64,000 bases of DNA from assembly GCF_014195485.1 (NCBI RefSeq), contig NZ_JACIBU010000002.1, positions 248,001 to 312,000 on the forward strand. The letters run 5' to 3'. This document shows, piece after piece, positions 56,984 through 64,000 of the stretch; position 1 is the first letter of the stretch; the number at the start of each line of letters is the position of its first letter. This stretch comes from Modestobacter versicolor (GTDB taxonomy: Bacteria > Actinomycetota > Actinomycetes > Mycobacteriales > Geodermatophilaceae). The translations under genes were made by a program, and so were the position numbers. The notes under the pieces are model-generated. The model was not told the origin of the DNA and did no database searches. It saw only the letters and a list, made by a program, of their open reading frames with translations.

Positions 56984-57304
56984 TCAGCGGCGGCGGTCGC
57001 GGGCCCGCCAGCAGGCGGTGTGCCAGTGCCGGCGCCAGTCCGCTGCCGACTCGGTGTCCCAGGGGTCCAGGTCGGAGTCGCGGGCGTAGGCGGGCCAGGC
57101 GACCACGTGCGGGGTGCCGGGCCGGATCTCCTGGTCGCACCCCGGGCACCGGTAGACCTTGTCGGTGGCCGACCCGGTGAGCGGGCGCACCGCCCAGTCG
57201 CCGTCCGCGGCCTCCTCCACCGGCGTGGCAGGGCCGCCGCGGGAGGGCCCAGCGCCCCCGGTCGGCCCGGTCCTGCCGCGGCGGTTGCCGCCTCGCCGGG
57301 GCAC
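56984..57304 (-). CDS. Small zinc-ribbon-like actinobacterial protein
   Basis: 106 residues. An Arg/Gly/Pro-rich first third is followed by the conserved core KVYRCPGCDQEIRPGTPHVVAWP and RRHWHTACWRARD; the cysteine/histidine pattern (C-x2-C ... H ... H-x3-C) suggests a metal site. Short proteins with this core are widespread in actinobacteria, sometimes annotated 'ATP/GTP-binding protein' without evidence. GTG 57304 lies two bases past the stop of the 3-hydroxyacyl-CoA dehydrogenase gene on the same strand. Confidence 0.75.
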   Translation of the reverse strand: MPRRGGNRRGRTGPTGGAGPSRGGPATPVEEAADGDWAVRPLTGSATDKVYRCPGCDQEIRPGTPHVVAWPAYARDSDLDPWDTESAADWRRHWHTACWRARDRRR

Positions 57305-57306
57305 CG

Positions 57307-59088
57307 CTACCGGTGGGAGTGGTCGCGGAACCCACGGCCGGCCTTGCGGCCGAGGTAGCCGGCGGTGACCAGGTGCTCGAGCAGCGGCGCCGGGGCGAAC
57401 CCGGGCTCGCGGAACTCGGTGTAGAGCTCCCGCTCGATCGCCAGCGAGACGTCGAGCCCGACGACGTCCAGCAGCTCGAAGGGGCCCATCGGGTAGCCGC
57501 AGCCGACCTTCATCGCGGCGTCGATGTCGTCGGCGGTCGCGTAGTGCGCCTCGAGCATCTTCACCGCGTCGTTGAGGTAGGGGAACAGCAGCGCGTTGAC
57601 GATGAACCCGGCCCGGTCGGTGCAGGAGACGGCGTGCTTGCCGATCTGCGCGCAGACCGCGTGCGCGGTGGCCGCGACATCGGGCTCGGTGGCGATCGTC
57701 GAGACCACCTCGACCAGCTTCATCACCGGCGCGGGGTTGAAGAAGTGCAGGCCGACGACGTCGCCGGCCCGGCCGCTGGCGGTGGCGCACTCGATGACCG
57801 GCAGGCTGGACGTCGTGGTGGCCAGCACCGCGCCGGGCTTGACGATCTCGCCGAGCGCGCCGAACAGCGCCTGCTTGACGCCCAGGTGCTCGACCACGGC
57901 CTCGATCACCAGGTCGGCGCCGGCCAGGTCGTCGAGCTGCGCGGAGCCGGTGACCCGGCCGAGCACGGCGTCCCGCTCGGCCTGCTCCAGCCGGCCCCGG
58001 GCCACCTGCTTGTCCAGGCTGCGGGAGAGGGCCTGCTGCACCGCCTCGACCTTGTCCAGCGTGCGGGCGACGAACGTGACGTCGTAGCCGCCCTTGGCGA
58101 CCACCTCGACGATCCCGGTCGCCATCGTCCCGGAGCCGACGACGCCGACGCTGCGCACCGGGCGGGCGCCCTCGGCCGCGCCGGTCGCCGACGGGGTCTG
58201 CGCGTCGGGCACGACCTCGGCGGAGTCGCGGCCGGCGTAGGTGTAGAAGCCGCGGCCGACCTTCCGGCCCAGCAGCCCCGCCGTCATCATCTGCTTGATG
58301 ACCGGGCTCGGGGCGTGCAGCCGGTTGCGCGACTGCTGGTACATCGTCACGAGGATCTCGTAGGCGGTGTCGATGCCGATGAGGTCCATCAGCGCCAGCG
58401 GGCCCATCGGCAGGCCGCAGCCCAGCCGCATCGCCGCGTCGATGTCCTCGCGGCTGGCGTAGCGGTTCTCGTACATCGACACGGCGTGGTTGAGGTAGCC
58501 GAACAGCAGCGCGTTGGCGATGAACCCGGCCTTGTCGCCGATCGTCACGTCGACCTTGCCCAGCCGGGCGGCCAGCGCCTCGACGTCCTCGACGACCGCG
58601 GGCTCGGTGACCACGGTGCGCACGATCTCGACCAGCTTCATCACCGGCGCCGGGTTGAAGAAGTGCATCCCGATGACCTTGCCGGGGCGGCCGGTGGTGA
58701 CCGACAGCTCGGTGACCGACAGGCTCGAGGTGTTGGTGGCCAGGATGGTGTCCGGCGGGCAGATCGCGTCGAGCTTGGCGAAGACCTGGGCCTTGAGCTC
58801 CATCCGCTCCGGGATCGCCTCGACCACGAGCTCGGCGGCCGCGAGGTCCTCCATGGCGGTGGTGAAGCGGATCCGGGACAGGATCTCGTCGCGCTCGCCC
58901 GTCCCGAGCTTGCCGCGGGCGACGGCCTTGCCGGTGGACTGCTCCACGTGCTCCCGGCCGCGCTGCACCGCCTCGCCGGTCACGTCGACGGCGGTGACCG
59001 ACAGCCCGGCCCGGGCGAGCACCTCGGCGATGCCGGCGCCCATGGTGCCCAGCCCGACGACGCCGACCTCGGTCAGTTCTCTGGCCAC
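57307..59088 (-). CDS. Tandem-domain 3-hydroxyacyl-CoA dehydrogenase
   Basis: 593 residues made of two complete HADH units: first GVVGLGTMGAGIAEVLARAG ... MHFFNPAPVMKLVEIV ... LGRKVGRGFYTY, second GVVGSGTMATGIVEVVAKGG ... LHFFNPAPVMKLVEVV ... LGRKAGRGF. Each has the Rossmann motif and the catalytic His in HFFNPAP; the Glu partner is expected nearby. One gene thus encodes an internal dimer that oxidises 3-hydroxyacyl-CoA with NAD+. GTG 59088 has GGAGGTT upstream. The motif GTTACCCGTCGGTAAC lies 71 bases before it. The linker (~310) is Ala/Gly/Pro-rich. Confidence 0.92.
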   Translation of the reverse strand: MARELTEVGVVGLGTMGAGIAEVLARAGLSVTAVDVTGEAVQRGREHVEQSTGKAVARGKLGTGERDEILSRIRFTTAMEDLAAAELVVEAIPERMELKAQVFAKLDAICPPDTILATNTSSLSVTELSVTTGRPGKVIGMHFFNPAPVMKLVEIVRTVVTEPAVVEDVEALAARLGKVDVTIGDKAGFIANALLFGYLNHAVSMYENRYASREDIDAAMRLGCGLPMGPLALMDLIGIDTAYEILVTMYQQSRNRLHAPSPVIKQMMTAGLLGRKVGRGFYTYAGRDSAEVVPDAQTPSATGAAEGARPVRSVGVVGSGTMATGIVEVVAKGGYDVTFVARTLDKVEAVQQALSRSLDKQVARGRLEQAERDAVLGRVTGSAQLDDLAGADLVIEAVVEHLGVKQALFGALGEIVKPGAVLATTTSSLPVIECATASGRAGDVVGLHFFNPAPVMKLVEVVSTIATEPDVAATAHAVCAQIGKHAVSCTDRAGFIVNALLFPYLNDAVKMLEAHYATADDIDAAMKVGCGYPMGPFELLDVVGLDVSLAIERELYTEFREPGFAPAPLLEHLVTAGYLGRKAGRGFRDHSHR

Positions 59089-59159
59089 GCTGCCAACCTC
59101 CTGCGCCTCGGGGGGATCGCCCGAAGTGTCCCACTTGCCGAGCCCGACGTTCTGGCCGG

Positions 59160-59175
59160 GTTACCGACGGGTAAC
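59160..59175 (-). promoter_or_regulatory. Shared acyl-CoA-gene motif, 3-hydroxyacyl-CoA dehydrogenase copy
   Basis: In gene sense GTTACCCGTCGGTAAC, a near-perfect TTAC-N6-GTAA palindrome. It lies between nucS (ending 59181) and the dehydrogenase, so it must serve the latter. It differs by two bases from the ccrA copy. Confidence 0.7.
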
Positions 59176-59180
59176 CGCGG

Positions 59181-59852
59181 TCAGAACAAGCGGGCGGAGG
59201 GGTCGTCGGTGCCCTTGAGCACGGCGTAGTCGACGGTCACGCACTCGATGCCGCGGTCGGCGGCGAGCACCCGCGCCTGCGGTTTGATCTCCTGCGCGGC
59301 GAAGACGCCCTTCACCGGGGCCAGCAGCGGGTCGCGGTTGAGCAGCTCCAGGTACCGGGTCAGCTGCTCGACGCCGTCGATCTCCCCGCGCCGCTTGATC
59401 TCCACCGCCACGGTGGTGCCGCCGGCGTCCCGGCACAGCAGGTCGACCGGGCCGATGGCGGTCGGGTACTCGCGGCGGACCAGCGACCAGCCCTCGCCGA
59501 AGGTCTCCACGTGCAGCGCGAGCAGCCGCTGCAGCTCGGCCTCGACGCCGTCCTTCTGCAGCCCCGGGTCGACGCCCAGCTCGTGCCGGTGGTCGTGCTC
59601 CACGGACTCGATGGTGATGACCAGCTGCTCACCGGCCTTGTTGGTGACCGTCCAGGTGCCGGCCCCGTCGACCAGCTCCTCCTTGAGCGAGCACGGCGGG
59701 CTCATCCAGTTCAGCGGCTTGTAGGCGCGGTCGTCGGCGTGGATCGACACCGAGCCGTCGGCCTTGACCAGCAGCAGCCGGGTGGCGAGCGGGAGATGGG
59801 CGGTGAGCCGTCCGATGTAGTCCACGGAGCAGCGGGCGATGACCAGACGCAC
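59181..59852 (-). CDS. nucS: Mismatch-specific endonuclease NucS (EndoMS)
   Basis: Cuts both strands at mismatches in organisms that lack MutS/MutL, as most actinobacteria do. 223 residues. The N-terminal dimerisation/DNA-binding part starts [21 protein letters not shown]; the RecB-like nuclease core has [41 protein letters not shown] (catalytic Asp, Glu, Lys). The C-terminus is typical (PSARLF). TAGCGT lies eight bases before GTG 59852, a leaderless-type start. Confidence 0.95.
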   Translation of the reverse strand: MRLVIARCSVDYIGRLTAHLPLATRLLLVKADGSVSIHADDRAYKPLNWMSPPCSLKEELVDGAGTWTVTNKAGEQLVITIESVEHDHRHELGVDPGLQKDGVEAELQRLLALHVETFGEGWSLVRREYPTAIGPVDLLCRDAGGTTVAVEIKRRGEIDGVEQLTRYLELLNRDPLLAPVKGVFAAQEIKPQARVLAADRGIECVTVDYAVLKGTDDPSARLF

Positions 59853-59860
59853 GGACGGCG

Positions 59861-59866
59861 ACGCTA
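59861..59866 (-). promoter_or_regulatory. -10 hexamer TAGCGT, leaderless-type, nucS
   Basis: TAGCGT on the minus strand, eight bases before GTG 59852. No Shine-Dalgarno is visible. Confidence 0.5.
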
Positions 59867-59915
59867 CCGGGTGGAACCAGCCTGCCCACCGGCGCGTCTT
59901 GAGAGCGTGACCCGC

Positions 59916-60809
59916 ATGCACGCCGTCCCGGCGACCGCCCTCGGCCTGGCCCTGCTGCTGTCCGCCTGCGCGGAGCAGGGCGGCGCCGGCGCCGCACCGC
60001 CCACCTCGGCACCGGCCGGCGTGACGCTGCCCGACGACCCCGACGTGCCCGTGCTCCAGGTCGAGTACACCGGCGGGTTCGTCACCCCCGAGACGATCGC
60101 CGGGCGGCTGCCGCTGCTCAGCGTGCACGCCGACGGCCGGGTGTTCAGCCAGGGCCCGGTGCCGGCGATCTACCCGGGGCCGGCGTGGCCCAACGTGCTG
60201 GTGCACCAGGCCGACCCGGCCGACGTGGCCGAGCTGGTCCGGCACGCCCTGGACGCCGGGGTCGCCGGCACCGCCGACCTGGGCATGCCGGGGATCGCCG
60301 ACGCCCCGTCGACCCGGTTCACCGTCACCACGGCCGAGGGCACCACCGTGCGCGAGGTGTACGCGCTGCAGGAGGGCGCCGGGGCCACCGCCGGGCTCAC
60401 CGACGAGCAGCAGGCCGAGCGCGCCGAGCTGGCCGAGCTGTTCGCCGAGCTGACCGACCTGCCGTTCACCCTGGATCCGCAGGGCGGGGCGGCGAGCTCC
60501 TACGAGCCGACCGCGGTGGCCGCGCTCGTCCGCCCGTGGACGGCGCCCGAGGCCGACCCGGTGGTCGACCTGCCGCTGGAGCAGCCCGCGGTGGCGTGGC
60601 CGGGGCCCGCGCTGCCCGGCGAGCCGCTGAACCCGCTGCTGCACTGCGCACTGGCCACCGGGGAGCAGGCGCAGGCGGTCACCGCTGCGGCCCGGGCCGC
60701 CACCGGGCTCACCCCGTGGACCACCGCTGACGGCGCCCGCTGGGCGATCAGCTTCCGGCCGCTGCTGCCGCACGAGACCGGCTGCTCCGACCTCACCGGC
60801 CGGGGCTGA
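59916..60809 (+). CDS. Lipoprotein of unknown function
   Basis: 297 residues. The signal [21 protein letters not shown] ends in lipobox LLSAC. The mature part is Ala/Pro/Asp-rich and strand-like ([66 protein letters not shown]) with two C-terminal cysteines. I recognise no named domain. GTG 59907 is an alternative start; ATG 59916 is preferred because it gives the compact signal. It is divergent from nucS and convergent with the ECHDC3-like gene. Confidence 0.78.
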   Translation: MHAVPATALGLALLLSACAEQGGAGAAPPTSAPAGVTLPDDPDVPVLQVEYTGGFVTPETIAGRLPLLSVHADGRVFSQGPVPAIYPGPAWPNVLVHQADPADVAELVRHALDAGVAGTADLGMPGIADAPSTRFTVTTAEGTTVREVYALQEGAGATAGLTDEQQAERAELAELFAELTDLPFTLDPQGGAASSYEPTAVAALVRPWTAPEADPVVDLPLEQPAVAWPGPALPGEPLNPLLHCALATGEQAQAVTAAARAATGLTPWTTADGARWAISFRPLLPHETGCSDLTGRG

Positions 60810-60836
60810 CCGGGCTGACCTGGGCCGGCCGGTCTC

Positions 60837-61610
60837 TCAGTCGGTCCAGACCGCCGGGCGCTTTTCCAGGAAGGACGCCATCCCCTCGCGGGCCCCGGGC
60901 AGCTGGCTGGCCGACGCCATCACCTCGACCGCCACCCCGTAGGCGTCGCGCTCGGGGCGGTCGAGCTGGGCGTACATCGTCGCCTTGCCCCACGCCTTGC
61001 TCGCCCGGGAGCCGCGGGTGGCCCGCGCCATCAGGTCGGCGACCGCGTCGTCCAGCTCGTCGTCGGGCACCACCCGGTTCACCAGCCCCCAGTCCAGCGC
61101 CGTCCGGGCGTCGATGACGTCGCCGGTCAGCGCCAGCTCCATGGCGCGCTTGCGGCCGACGTTCCGGGCGATCGCCACCATCGGCGTGTGGCAGAACCAG
61201 CCGCCCTTGCCGCCCGGCGCCGCGAAGCCGGCCGACTCCGCGGCGACGGCGAGGTCGCAGGAGGCGACCAGCTGGCAGCCGGCCGCCGTGGCCAGGGCGT
61301 GCACCCGGGCGATCACGACCTGGGGCACGGACTGCAGCGTCCCCATCAGCTCGGTGCACAGCGCCAGCAGGCTGCGCACCTCGGTGACCGGGCGGCCGGC
61401 CACGTCGGCGAAGTCGTGCCCGGCGCTGAAGACCGGCCCCTCCCCCGCCAGCACGATGCCGGTGGCGTCGCTCTCCCCGGCCGCGGTGACCGCGGCGAGC
61501 AGCTGGGCCAGGTGCTCGCGGGACAACGCGTTCCGCCTCGCGGGGCGGGTCATCGTGATGCGCACGGTGTCGCCGTCGCGCTCGGTCCGGGGGGCGCCGT
61601 TGCCGTCCAT
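60837..61610 (-). CDS. Crotonase-family protein lacking both catalytic Glu (ECHDC3-like)
   Basis: 257 residues, crotonase fold. Oxyanion-hole segments GPVFSAGHDFADV and HALATAAGCQLVASCDLAVA are present, but the two glutamates of true hydratases are replaced: Gln in GCQLVAS and Gly/Lys in PGGKGGWFCHTPM. That block, WFCHTPMVAIARNVGRKRAMELALTGD, matches the ECHDC3 type, whose reaction is not settled. Unlike the hydratase at 22895, it should not be called a beta-oxidation hydratase. ATG 61610 is clear. Confidence 0.85.
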   Translation of the reverse strand: MDGNGAPRTERDGDTVRITMTRPARRNALSREHLAQLLAAVTAAGESDATGIVLAGEGPVFSAGHDFADVAGRPVTEVRSLLALCTELMGTLQSVPQVVIARVHALATAAGCQLVASCDLAVAAESAGFAAPGGKGGWFCHTPMVAIARNVGRKRAMELALTGDVIDARTALDWGLVNRVVPDDELDDAVADLMARATRGSRASKAWGKATMYAQLDRPERDAYGVAVEVMASASQLPGAREGMASFLEKRPAVWTD

Positions 61611-61749
61611 GCCCGACCCCACCACGCCCGGGCGGCCGACGGCAACGCCCTCCGTACGTCCCCGGGCGTACACGTGGGTGCGCCCTGGGGTGGATGTGCT
61701 GGTCACCCGGGCCGAGCAGGCTCGGGGGCATGCCACCCGGGAGCCGACC

Positions 61750-62400
61750 GTGACCGACGCCGTCCTGCAGTGGGTGCAGGACCTGATGTCCTCCCCGTGG
61801 GTCTACCTGGTCGTGCTCGCGCTGGCCGCGCTGGACGGCTTCCTGCCGGTGGTGCCCAGCGAGAGCGTGGTGATCACCGCCGGCGTCTTCGCCGCGACCG
61901 GGCAGCCCGACCTGGCCGCGGTCGTCGCGGTGGCGGCCCTGGGCGCCTTCGCCGGTGACCACACCTCCTACCTCTTCGGGCACCTGGCCGGCCCGCGGCT
62001 GCGGCACCGGGCCCGGCCGGGCACCCGCCGGCGCCGGGCGCTGGACCGGGCGGAGCTGCTGCTGGACACCCGCGGCGGGGTCCTGCTGGTGACCGCGCGC
62101 TACGTGCCGGGAGCCCGGACGGCGCTGACCCTCACCGCGGGCGCGGTCGGCTGGCCGCTGCGCCGGTTCACCCCCTTCGCCGCGCTGGCCGCGCTCACCT
62201 GGGCCCTCTGGTCGGCGGTCATCGGCTACGTCGGCGGCATGGCGTTCGAGGAGGACCCGCTGCGCGGGCTGCTGCTCGGCCTCGGCCTGGCGCTGGCGCT
62301 GGCCGGGCTGGGCGAGCTCGTCCGCGCGCTGGTGCACCGCCGCCGCGCGGCGCGCGCGCCGGAGCCGGAGCGGGCGCTGGCGGAGGCACCGGTCTGCTGA
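61750..62400 (+). CDS. DedA-family membrane protein
   Basis: 216 residues, about five hydrophobic segments. The DedA (SNARE-associated/VTT) core is visible: ALDGFLPVVPSESVVITAGVFAATG, GAFAGDHTSYLFGHLAGPRLRHR, and the amphipathic VTARYVPGARTALTLTAGAVGWPLRRF with the conserved Arg/Pro. Members flip lipid carriers such as undecaprenyl phosphate or act in membrane homeostasis; which applies here is unknown. GTG 61750 is the likely start, GTG 61690 an alternative; neither has a good ribosome-binding site. Confidence 0.88.
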   Translation: MTDAVLQWVQDLMSSPWVYLVVLALAALDGFLPVVPSESVVITAGVFAATGQPDLAAVVAVAALGAFAGDHTSYLFGHLAGPRLRHRARPGTRRRRALDRAELLLDTRGGVLLVTARYVPGARTALTLTAGAVGWPLRRFTPFAALAALTWALWSAVIGYVGGMAFEEDPLRGLLLGLGLALALAGLGELVRALVHRRRAARAPEPERALAEAPVC

Positions 62401-62432
62401 CCCGTCCGGCGCGGACGGACCACACTGGGCCG

Positions 62433-63212
62433 GTGCCCGCGCCCGAGCCCGTCAGCCCGCTCTCCCCCCGCCCGGTCCGCCGCACGGTCTTCACCCAGGG
62501 GTGGCGGGAGGCGACGTTCCTGCACTGGGCCGTCGACCCGGCGCTCGTCGCGCCGCTGCTGCCGGCCGGTGCCCGGCCCGACGAGCTGGACGGCGCCACC
62601 TACGTCGGGCTGATCCCCTTCCGGATGCGCCGGATCGGCCTGCTCGGCGCCCCGGGGCTGCCCTACCTGGGGTCGTTCGCCGAGACCAACGTCCGGCTGT
62701 ACTCGGTGGACGACGAGGGCCGGCGCGGCGTCGTCTTCCGGTCGCTGGAGGCCGACCGGCTGCTGCCGGTGCTCGCCGCCCGCTGGGTCGCCCACCTGCC
62801 CTACCTGTGGTCCCGGATGCGGATCGAGCGGGACGGCGACCGGATCACCTACCGCGCGTCGCGGCGCTGGCCCGGCCCGCGCGGCGCGGGCGGCACGATC
62901 ACCGTGCGGGTCGGCGAGCGGCTGGCCGAGCCCGGCCCGCTGCCGCTGTTCCTGACCAGCCGCTGGGGGCTGCACCAGACCGCCTTCGGGAAGCTCGCCT
63001 ACTGGCCCAACGAGCACCCCGAGTGGCCGCTGCACAGCGCCGAGCTGCTCGCCCTGGACGACGACCTGGTGGCGCACGCCGGGCTGCCCTCGGTCGGCGG
63101 TGCCCCGGACAGCGTGCTGTTCTCCCCCGGGGTCGACGTCCGGTTCGGCCCCCGGCTGGCGGCACCGGGCAGGATCGCGGGGACGACCGACGACGTGAGG
63201 AGCACGGACTGA
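62433..63212 (+). CDS. DUF2071 (YqjF-like) protein
   Basis: 259 residues. The family pattern is FTQGWREATFLHWAVDPALVAPLLPAGARPDELDG, then YVGLIPFRMRRIGLLG, FAETNVRLYSVDDEGRRGVVFRSLEADRLL and the ending WPLHSAELLALDDDLV. DUF2071 proteins have an acetoacetate-decarboxylase-like fold; no activity is known. GTG 62433 follows CACACT by six bases. The stop codon shares its last base with the next gene's ATG (TGATG), so they are cotranslated. Confidence 0.85.
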   Translation: MPAPEPVSPLSPRPVRRTVFTQGWREATFLHWAVDPALVAPLLPAGARPDELDGATYVGLIPFRMRRIGLLGAPGLPYLGSFAETNVRLYSVDDEGRRGVVFRSLEADRLLPVLAARWVAHLPYLWSRMRIERDGDRITYRASRRWPGPRGAGGTITVRVGERLAEPGPLPLFLTSRWGLHQTAFGKLAYWPNEHPEWPLHSAELLALDDDLVAHAGLPSVGGAPDSVLFSPGVDVRFGPRLAAPGRIAGTTDDVRSTD

Positions 63213-64000
63213 TGGAGCCCGTCCGGTTCGGCCTGGTGGGGTACGGCTTCGGTGGCCGGTACTTCCACGCCCCGCTGCTGGCCGCTGCGCCCGAGTGCGC
63301 GTTCGTGGGCGTGGTGACGACGTCGCCCGACCGCCGCGAGCTGCTCGGCCGGGAGCACCCCGGGGTCGCGGCCTTCGGGTCGCTGCAGGAGCTGGCCGCG
63401 GCCGGCGCCGAGGCGGTGGCGATCTCCACCCCGGCCGACACCCACACCCCGCTCACCGACCAGGCCCTGGACCTCGGCCTGGCGGTCGTCTGCGACAAGC
63501 CGTTCGCGCTGGACGCCCCGACCGCCCGGGCCAGCGTCGAGCGCGCCGAGCGGGCGGGCGTGCTGCTGTCGCCCTACCAGAACCGCCGCTGGGACTCCGA
63601 CTTCCTGACCGTGCGCTCGCTGGTCGACCGCGGCGAGCTGGGCACCGTCACCCGGTTCGAGTCGCGGTTCGAGCGGTTCACCCCCGACCCCGGCCCGGGG
63701 GCCTCCGGCGGCGGCACGCTGCTGGACTTCGGTGCGCACCTGGTCGACCAGGCGCTGGTGCTGCTCGGCCCGGTGGCGACCGTCTACGCCGAGTGGCGGG
63801 TCCGGGAGAGCGGCTTGGACGACGACGTCTTCGTCGCGCTGACCCACACCTCCGGCGCCCGGTCGCACCTGTCCGGCAGCTGGAGCGAGGGCGCGCCGGG
63901 CGACCGGTTCCGGGTGAGCGGCACGACCGGCAGCTACGTGGTCGGCGGCCCGATGGACGGGCAGGAGGCGGCGCTGGTCGCCGGCCAGACCCCAGCGACC
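63212..64000 (+). CDS. Gfo/Idh/MocA-family oxidoreductase, 3' end cut off by the window
   Basis: About 263 N-terminal residues are visible. The NAD(P)-binding loop is FGLVGYGFGGRYFHAPLLA; AEAVAISTPADTH and VVCDKPFALDAPTA (the family Lys in C-D-K-P) follow; the middle domain has SPYQNRRWDSDFLTVRSLVDRGELG and GGGTLLDFGAHLVDQAL with the His of the catalytic region. These enzymes oxidise or reduce sugars, inositols and similar compounds; the substrate is unknown. GAGGAG lies upstream and the ATG overlaps the DUF2071 stop by one base. Confidence 0.92.
   Translation, partial: MEPVRFGLVGYGFGGRYFHAPLLAAAPECAFVGVVTTSPDRRELLGREHPGVAAFGSLQELAAAGAEAVAISTPADTHTPLTDQALDLGLAVVCDKPFALDAPTARASVERAERAGVLLSPYQNRRWDSDFLTVRSLVDRGELGTVTRFESRFERFTPDPGPGASGGGTLLDFGAHLVDQALVLLGPVATVYAEWRVRESGLDDDVFVALTHTSGARSHLSGSWSEGAPGDRFRVSGTTGSYVVGGPMDGQEAALVAGQTPAT

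Overview
The window looks like chromosomal DNA of a very high-GC actinobacterium, most likely of the Geodermatophilaceae type (Geodermatophilus/Blastococcus/Modestobacter). The reasons are extreme G+C with third-position bias, frequent GTG starts, stop/start overlaps, many apparently leaderless promoters, NucS mismatch repair, the GlgE alpha-glucan pathway, and a DUF222/HNH gene behind a LexA-like box. This is a family-level inference; no rRNA is present. I see no tRNA, rRNA, CRISPR array, insertion sequence or prophage, and no gene-free stretch longer than about 250 bases.

Layout. 1-8.4 kb: truncated ilvD, a small PH-like membrane protein, a 2-hydroxyacid dehydrogenase, a GSDH-type lipoprotein, a GNAT enzyme, the gatC-gatA-(small membrane gene)-gatB operon and an ACT protein. 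8.4-19.7 kb: ligA preceded by an overlapping DUF222/HNH gene under a LexA-like box, a small Cys/His protein, a MetE-like protein, a secreted 5'-nucleotidase, and a tRNA-thiolation pair (cysteine desulfurase and mnmA) with an MFS exporter. 19.8-24.5 kb: etfBA, a Cds1-like PLP enzyme, an enoyl-CoA hydratase and an ABC ATPase. 24.6-39.5 kb: alpha-glucan block with glgX, an FHA protein, glgP, and divergent glgE-treS-pep2-glgB. Trehalose is converted to maltose (TreS), maltose-1-phosphate (Pep2), linear glucan (GlgE) and branched glucan (GlgB); GlgX and GlgP degrade it.

39.6-53.3 kb: a metallopeptidase lipoprotein, a thioredoxin/TPR protein, a VOC protein, an isobutyryl-CoA-mutase-type large subunit with a MarR regulator and a palindromic operator, a DUF559 gene flanked by inverted repeats, a CrtI-like oxidoreductase, then meaB-thiolase divergent from mce and ccrA. 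This gives a C4/C5 acyl-CoA theme (crotonyl-CoA, ethylmalonyl-CoA, isobutyryl/butyryl-CoA). 51.8-64 kb: a DivIVA-like coiled-coil protein, a polytopic membrane protein, DUF4397 plus class F sortase, a double-domain 3-hydroxyacyl-CoA dehydrogenase, nucS, a lipoprotein, an ECHDC3-like protein, a DedA protein, DUF2071 and a truncated Gfo/Idh/MocA oxidoreductase.

The most notable patterns cut across genes. (1) One 16-base motif, TTACCCG-N3-GTAAC-like, lies 56-71 bases upstream of etfB, ccrA and the 3-hydroxyacyl-CoA dehydrogenase, always in the same orientation, suggesting an acyl-CoA regulon. (2) Four copies of a structured 3'-UTR element (conserved 10-base loop, covarying stems) directly follow stop codons. 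(3) A LexA-like box sits before the HNH-ligA pair. (4) GlgB carries a roughly 310-residue histone-H1-like and acidic N-terminal tail. (5) A near-palindrome covers the leaderless icmA promoter.
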